Shown one piece after another: positions 62,000 to 64,000 of a stretch of 64,000 nucleotides of DNA. The notes under the pieces were generated by a model. It made no database searches, was not told the origin of the DNA, and was given only the letters and a program-made list of their open reading frames with translations. The stretch is from Flavobacterium caseinilyticum. GTDB taxonomy: Bacteria > Bacteroidota > Bacteroidia > Flavobacteriales > Flavobacteriaceae. The position numbers and the translations under genes were made by a program. Within the stretch, counting starts at the first letter, position 1. The number at the start of each line of letters is the position of its first letter. The DNA lies in the NCBI RefSeq assembly GCF_004349085.1, contig NZ_SMFM01000002.1, positions 496,001 to 560,000 on the forward strand, read 5' to 3'.

Positions 62000-64000
62000 T
62001 TACAATCCTTGTGCTTGAATCGCCGTAATCACGACTGTATTTATAATATCATCTACCGTACAACCACGGCTTAAATCATTTACCGGTTTATTCAACCCTT
62101 GTAACATTGGTCCAATTGCTAATGCGCCAGTTTCTCTTTGAACCGCTTTATAGGTATTATTTCCTGTATTTAAATCCGGGAAAATGAGAACGCTAGCTTG
62201 TCCTGCCACTTCTGAATTTGGCATTTTACTTTTCCCCACTGCCATATCAACTGCTGCATCATATTGTATTGGTCCTTCAATTTTTAAATCTGGACGTTTT
62301 TTTCTAACTATTTCAGTTGCTGTTCGCACTTTATCCACTTCATCTCCTTTTCCTGAAGAACCTGAAGAATAAGAAAGCATGGCGATTTTTGGTTCAATTC
62401 CAAAAGCCAAACTGGAGTCCGCAGATGAAATTGCTATTTCTGCCAATTGTTCCGCAGTTGGATTTGGATTAATAGCACAATCCCCAAAAACAGAAACTCG
62501 GTCCTCTAAACACATGAAAAATATTGAGGAAACCACCGATGAATTAGGCTTTGTTTTAATGAACTGTAACGCCGGTAAAATGGTATGCTGCGTTGTGTGT
62601 GCCGCACCGGAAACCATTCCGTCTGCATGGTCTTTGTACACCATCATAGTTCCAAAATACGAAACATCTTCCATTAAATCTTTAGCCATGGCGATGGTTA
62701 CATTTTTAGCTTTTCGCAGCTCATAGTATGTATTTACATAATCGTCATAATGCTCGGATTCGATTGGATTAATGATATGCACTTTGGAAAAATCAAAAAA
62801 TAAACCCAATTCCGCAACCTTACTTTCTATTTGTTTCTTATTGCCAATAATGGAAATATCAACCACATCCATTTCTAATAAACGGGATGCGGCCATAATA
62901 ATTCTGTCGTCATTTCCTTCCGGCAGCACGATGTGTTTGCGGTGCTGTCTGGCTCTTTTTACCAAATTGTACTGAAACATTTTTGGTGTCATTCCTTCCG
63001 CTTCAAAAGTAATCAGCTTTTCAGCCAAGTTGTCTAAGTCGACATATTTTTCGAAAGTGTTGATAGAAATCTCAATCTTCTGCTTGTTGTTAGCGTAAAT
63101 TTTGGATTTTATGGAACCAATTTTATTTGTAATATAGTAGGTTCCTTCCTCCACCGCAATAATGGGAACAATGGTAGAAAGTCCTTCTATCAATTTCAAA
63201 ATACTAAGTTCAGGCAAAATGTTACCTGTCAAAACAATTCCAGAAATGGAAGGATAATTTACGGATTCATTGGCTTGTAATGCGCCTAGAATAATATCTG
63301 CTCTATCTCCGGGAGTGATCACCAAACTATTTTCTTTCAAATGCAATAAATAATTACGCAATTGCATGGCTCCCACGCTAAAATTTCCGGTTTGATTGTT
63401 CAGGTGAGCAGATCCAAATAAAACTTTAGCATCTAATTCATTGACAATTTCCTGTACTGTTGGATTATTCAAGTTATGAATCAAAGGAATAGAATTAATC
63501 AGCACACTTTTCGGTAAACTTTTCTTTAAACCGTTAGTCACTAATTCAATATTTTCAGGCTGGACCTTATTGGCGATTACAGCCAAAACTTCGACATCTT
63601 TAACTTTGAATGAATCGTATGCTAAATACAAACTATCTATCAGTTCTTCCAATGTTTTACCTACGCCGGATCCTACAATTATGGTTGGAATCCCAAGGTT
63701 TTTGGCAATCAGAACATTCATATCTAATTCGATAACGGTTCCTTCTCCTGTAAAACTGGTTCCTTCCACCAGAACAAAATCGAAGCGCTCTTCTAATTTC
63801 TTGTATTTTTCAATAATTAAATCCAGAACCTCTCCTATTTTTCCTTTGTTCTTCTTTTTGATTAGTTTGCTTTTAGTAATGGCATAGGCATCTTCAAATT
63901 CTATATCCAGACCAAAATGTCCAATCACGGTTTCGATATGATTGTCGAATCCTCCTTCTTCTACATCTTCAACAATGGGTCTAAAATAACCTACTTTGGC
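62000..64000 (-). CDS. pta: Phosphate acetyltransferase, long form (5' end beyond window)
   Basis: The frame is open through the window edge at 64000; 667 codons are visible, about 30 fewer than the usual length of near 697. The visible N-terminal part (KVGYFRPIVED ... HIETVIGHFGLDIEFEDAY) belongs to the BioD-like P-loop domain, with a DRTGG-type domain near the middle (about residue 230) and the catalytic PTA domain at the end with RQHRKHIVLPEGNDDRI, SSGSGKGDEVDKVR and GPMLQGLNKPVNDLSRG. Transfers acetyl between CoA and phosphate. The internal GTG at 63926 is not the true start, since the frame and homology go on upstream. Confidence 0.96.
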   Translation of the reverse strand, partial: AKVGYFRPIVEDVEEGGFDNHIETVIGHFGLDIEFEDAYAITKSKLIKKKNKGKIGEVLDLIIEKYKKLEERFDFVLVEGTSFTGEGTVIELDMNVLIAKNLGIPTIIVGSGVGKTLEELIDSLYLAYDSFKVKDVEVLAVIANKVQPENIELVTNGLKKSLPKSVLINSIPLIHNLNNPTVQEIVNELDAKVLFGSAHLNNQTGNFSVGAMQLRNYLLHLKENSLVITPGDRADIILGALQANESVNYPSISGIVLTGNILPELSILKLIEGLSTIVPIIAVEEGTYYITNKIGSIKSKIYANNKQKIEISINTFEKYVDLDNLAEKLITFEAEGMTPKMFQYNLVKRARQHRKHIVLPEGNDDRIIMAASRLLEMDVVDISIIGNKKQIESKVAELGLFFDFSKVHIINPIESEHYDDYVNTYYELRKAKNVTIAMAKDLMEDVSYFGTMMVYKDHADGMVSGAAHTTQHTILPALQFIKTKPNSSVVSSIFFMCLEDRVSVFGDCAINPNPTAEQLAEIAISSADSSLAFGIEPKIAMLSYSSGSSGKGDEVDKVRTATEIVRKKRPDLKIEGPIQYDAAVDMAVGKSKMPNSEVAGQASVLIFPDLNTGNNTYKAVQRETGALAIGPMLQGLNKPVNDLSRGCTVDDIINTVVITAIQAQGL

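Noticed and set aside
1..64000. CRISPR arrays, insertion sequences, prophage genes, rRNA genes or complete tRNA genes
   Set aside because: I looked for regular spaced repeats, transposase or integrase motifs and tRNA or rRNA cores and saw none, so the sulfur region shows no recombinase of its own.

Overview
The window is chromosomal DNA of a Bacteroidota member, most likely the genus Flavobacterium or a close relative. The signs are low GC, almost no Shine-Dalgarno sequences, many TAnnTTTG -7 promoter elements of the Bacteroidota type, a SusC/SusD pair, LytS/LytTR two-component pairs, DUF1599, DUF6691, DUF6132 and BT_3928-type proteins, and a structured RNA that resembles Flavo-1.

Layout. 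(1) 1-2520: the start of a minus-strand S41 peptidase, then a LytS-type kinase/LytTR regulator pair. (2) 2521-3313: a non-coding strip with what looks like a tRNA 3' end followed by a terminator, a possible island edge. (3) 3260-22613: a sulfur-oxidation region of about 19 kb, with a TauE/SafE exporter, type II sulfide:quinone oxidoreductase, 1-Cys peroxiredoxin, two CstB-like persulfide dioxygenase/rhodanese fusions, a lipoprotein beta-carbonic anhydrase, a single-domain rhodanese, small membrane proteins, an MFS transporter, a TlpA thioredoxin, a split YeeE/YedE transporter, a membrane-anchored TsdA-type dihaem cytochrome, a secreted DsrE-like protein, a FadL-type channel, a SoxB-like metallophosphatase and an OprD-type porin. 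(4) 22622-30269: a second LytS/LytTR pair facing a TolC/RND/MFP efflux operon. (5) 30649-43881: mostly housekeeping genes (rlmH, folP, DUF1599, BT_3928-type, a lone ABC permease, a thioredoxin, tpiA, prmA, clpS, lysoplasmalogenase, kdsA), with a decayed porin pseudogene, a second YeeE pair and an orphan PAS kinase. (6) 43921-45300: an M28 peptidase. (7) 45442-60722: a polysaccharide utilisation locus (PUL) with SusC, SusD, a glycoamylase-fold/GH144-like enzyme, a LamG lipoprotein, an esterase-like hydrolase, GH3, GH97 and a membrane-spanning LuxR-type regulator with a propeller sensor. (8) 60799-64000: ackA and pta, the latter cut by the window edge.

The most striking result is regulatory. 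Seven promoters in the sulfur region carry a Crp/Fnr-like palindrome (TGTGA-N6-TCACA type), and in every one the distance from the palindrome to the TTTG (or ATTG) of the -7 element is identical: the module is 45 bp from first to last base. They drive tauE, sqr, both CstB-like genes, the carbonic anhydrase, the YeeE-TsdA-DsrE operon and the OprD-type porin. No Crp/Fnr-family gene lies in the window, so the regulator must be elsewhere. The proposed pathway is import of reduced sulfur through porin/FadL and YeeE proteins, oxidation of sulfide by SQR to persulfide, conversion by the CstB-like enzymes to sulfite/thiosulfate, export of sulfite by TauE, and oxidation or turnover of thiosulfate by TsdA and the SoxB-like protein. 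There is no SoxAXYZ or SoxCD here.

All functions are inferred by reading motifs; no database search was run.
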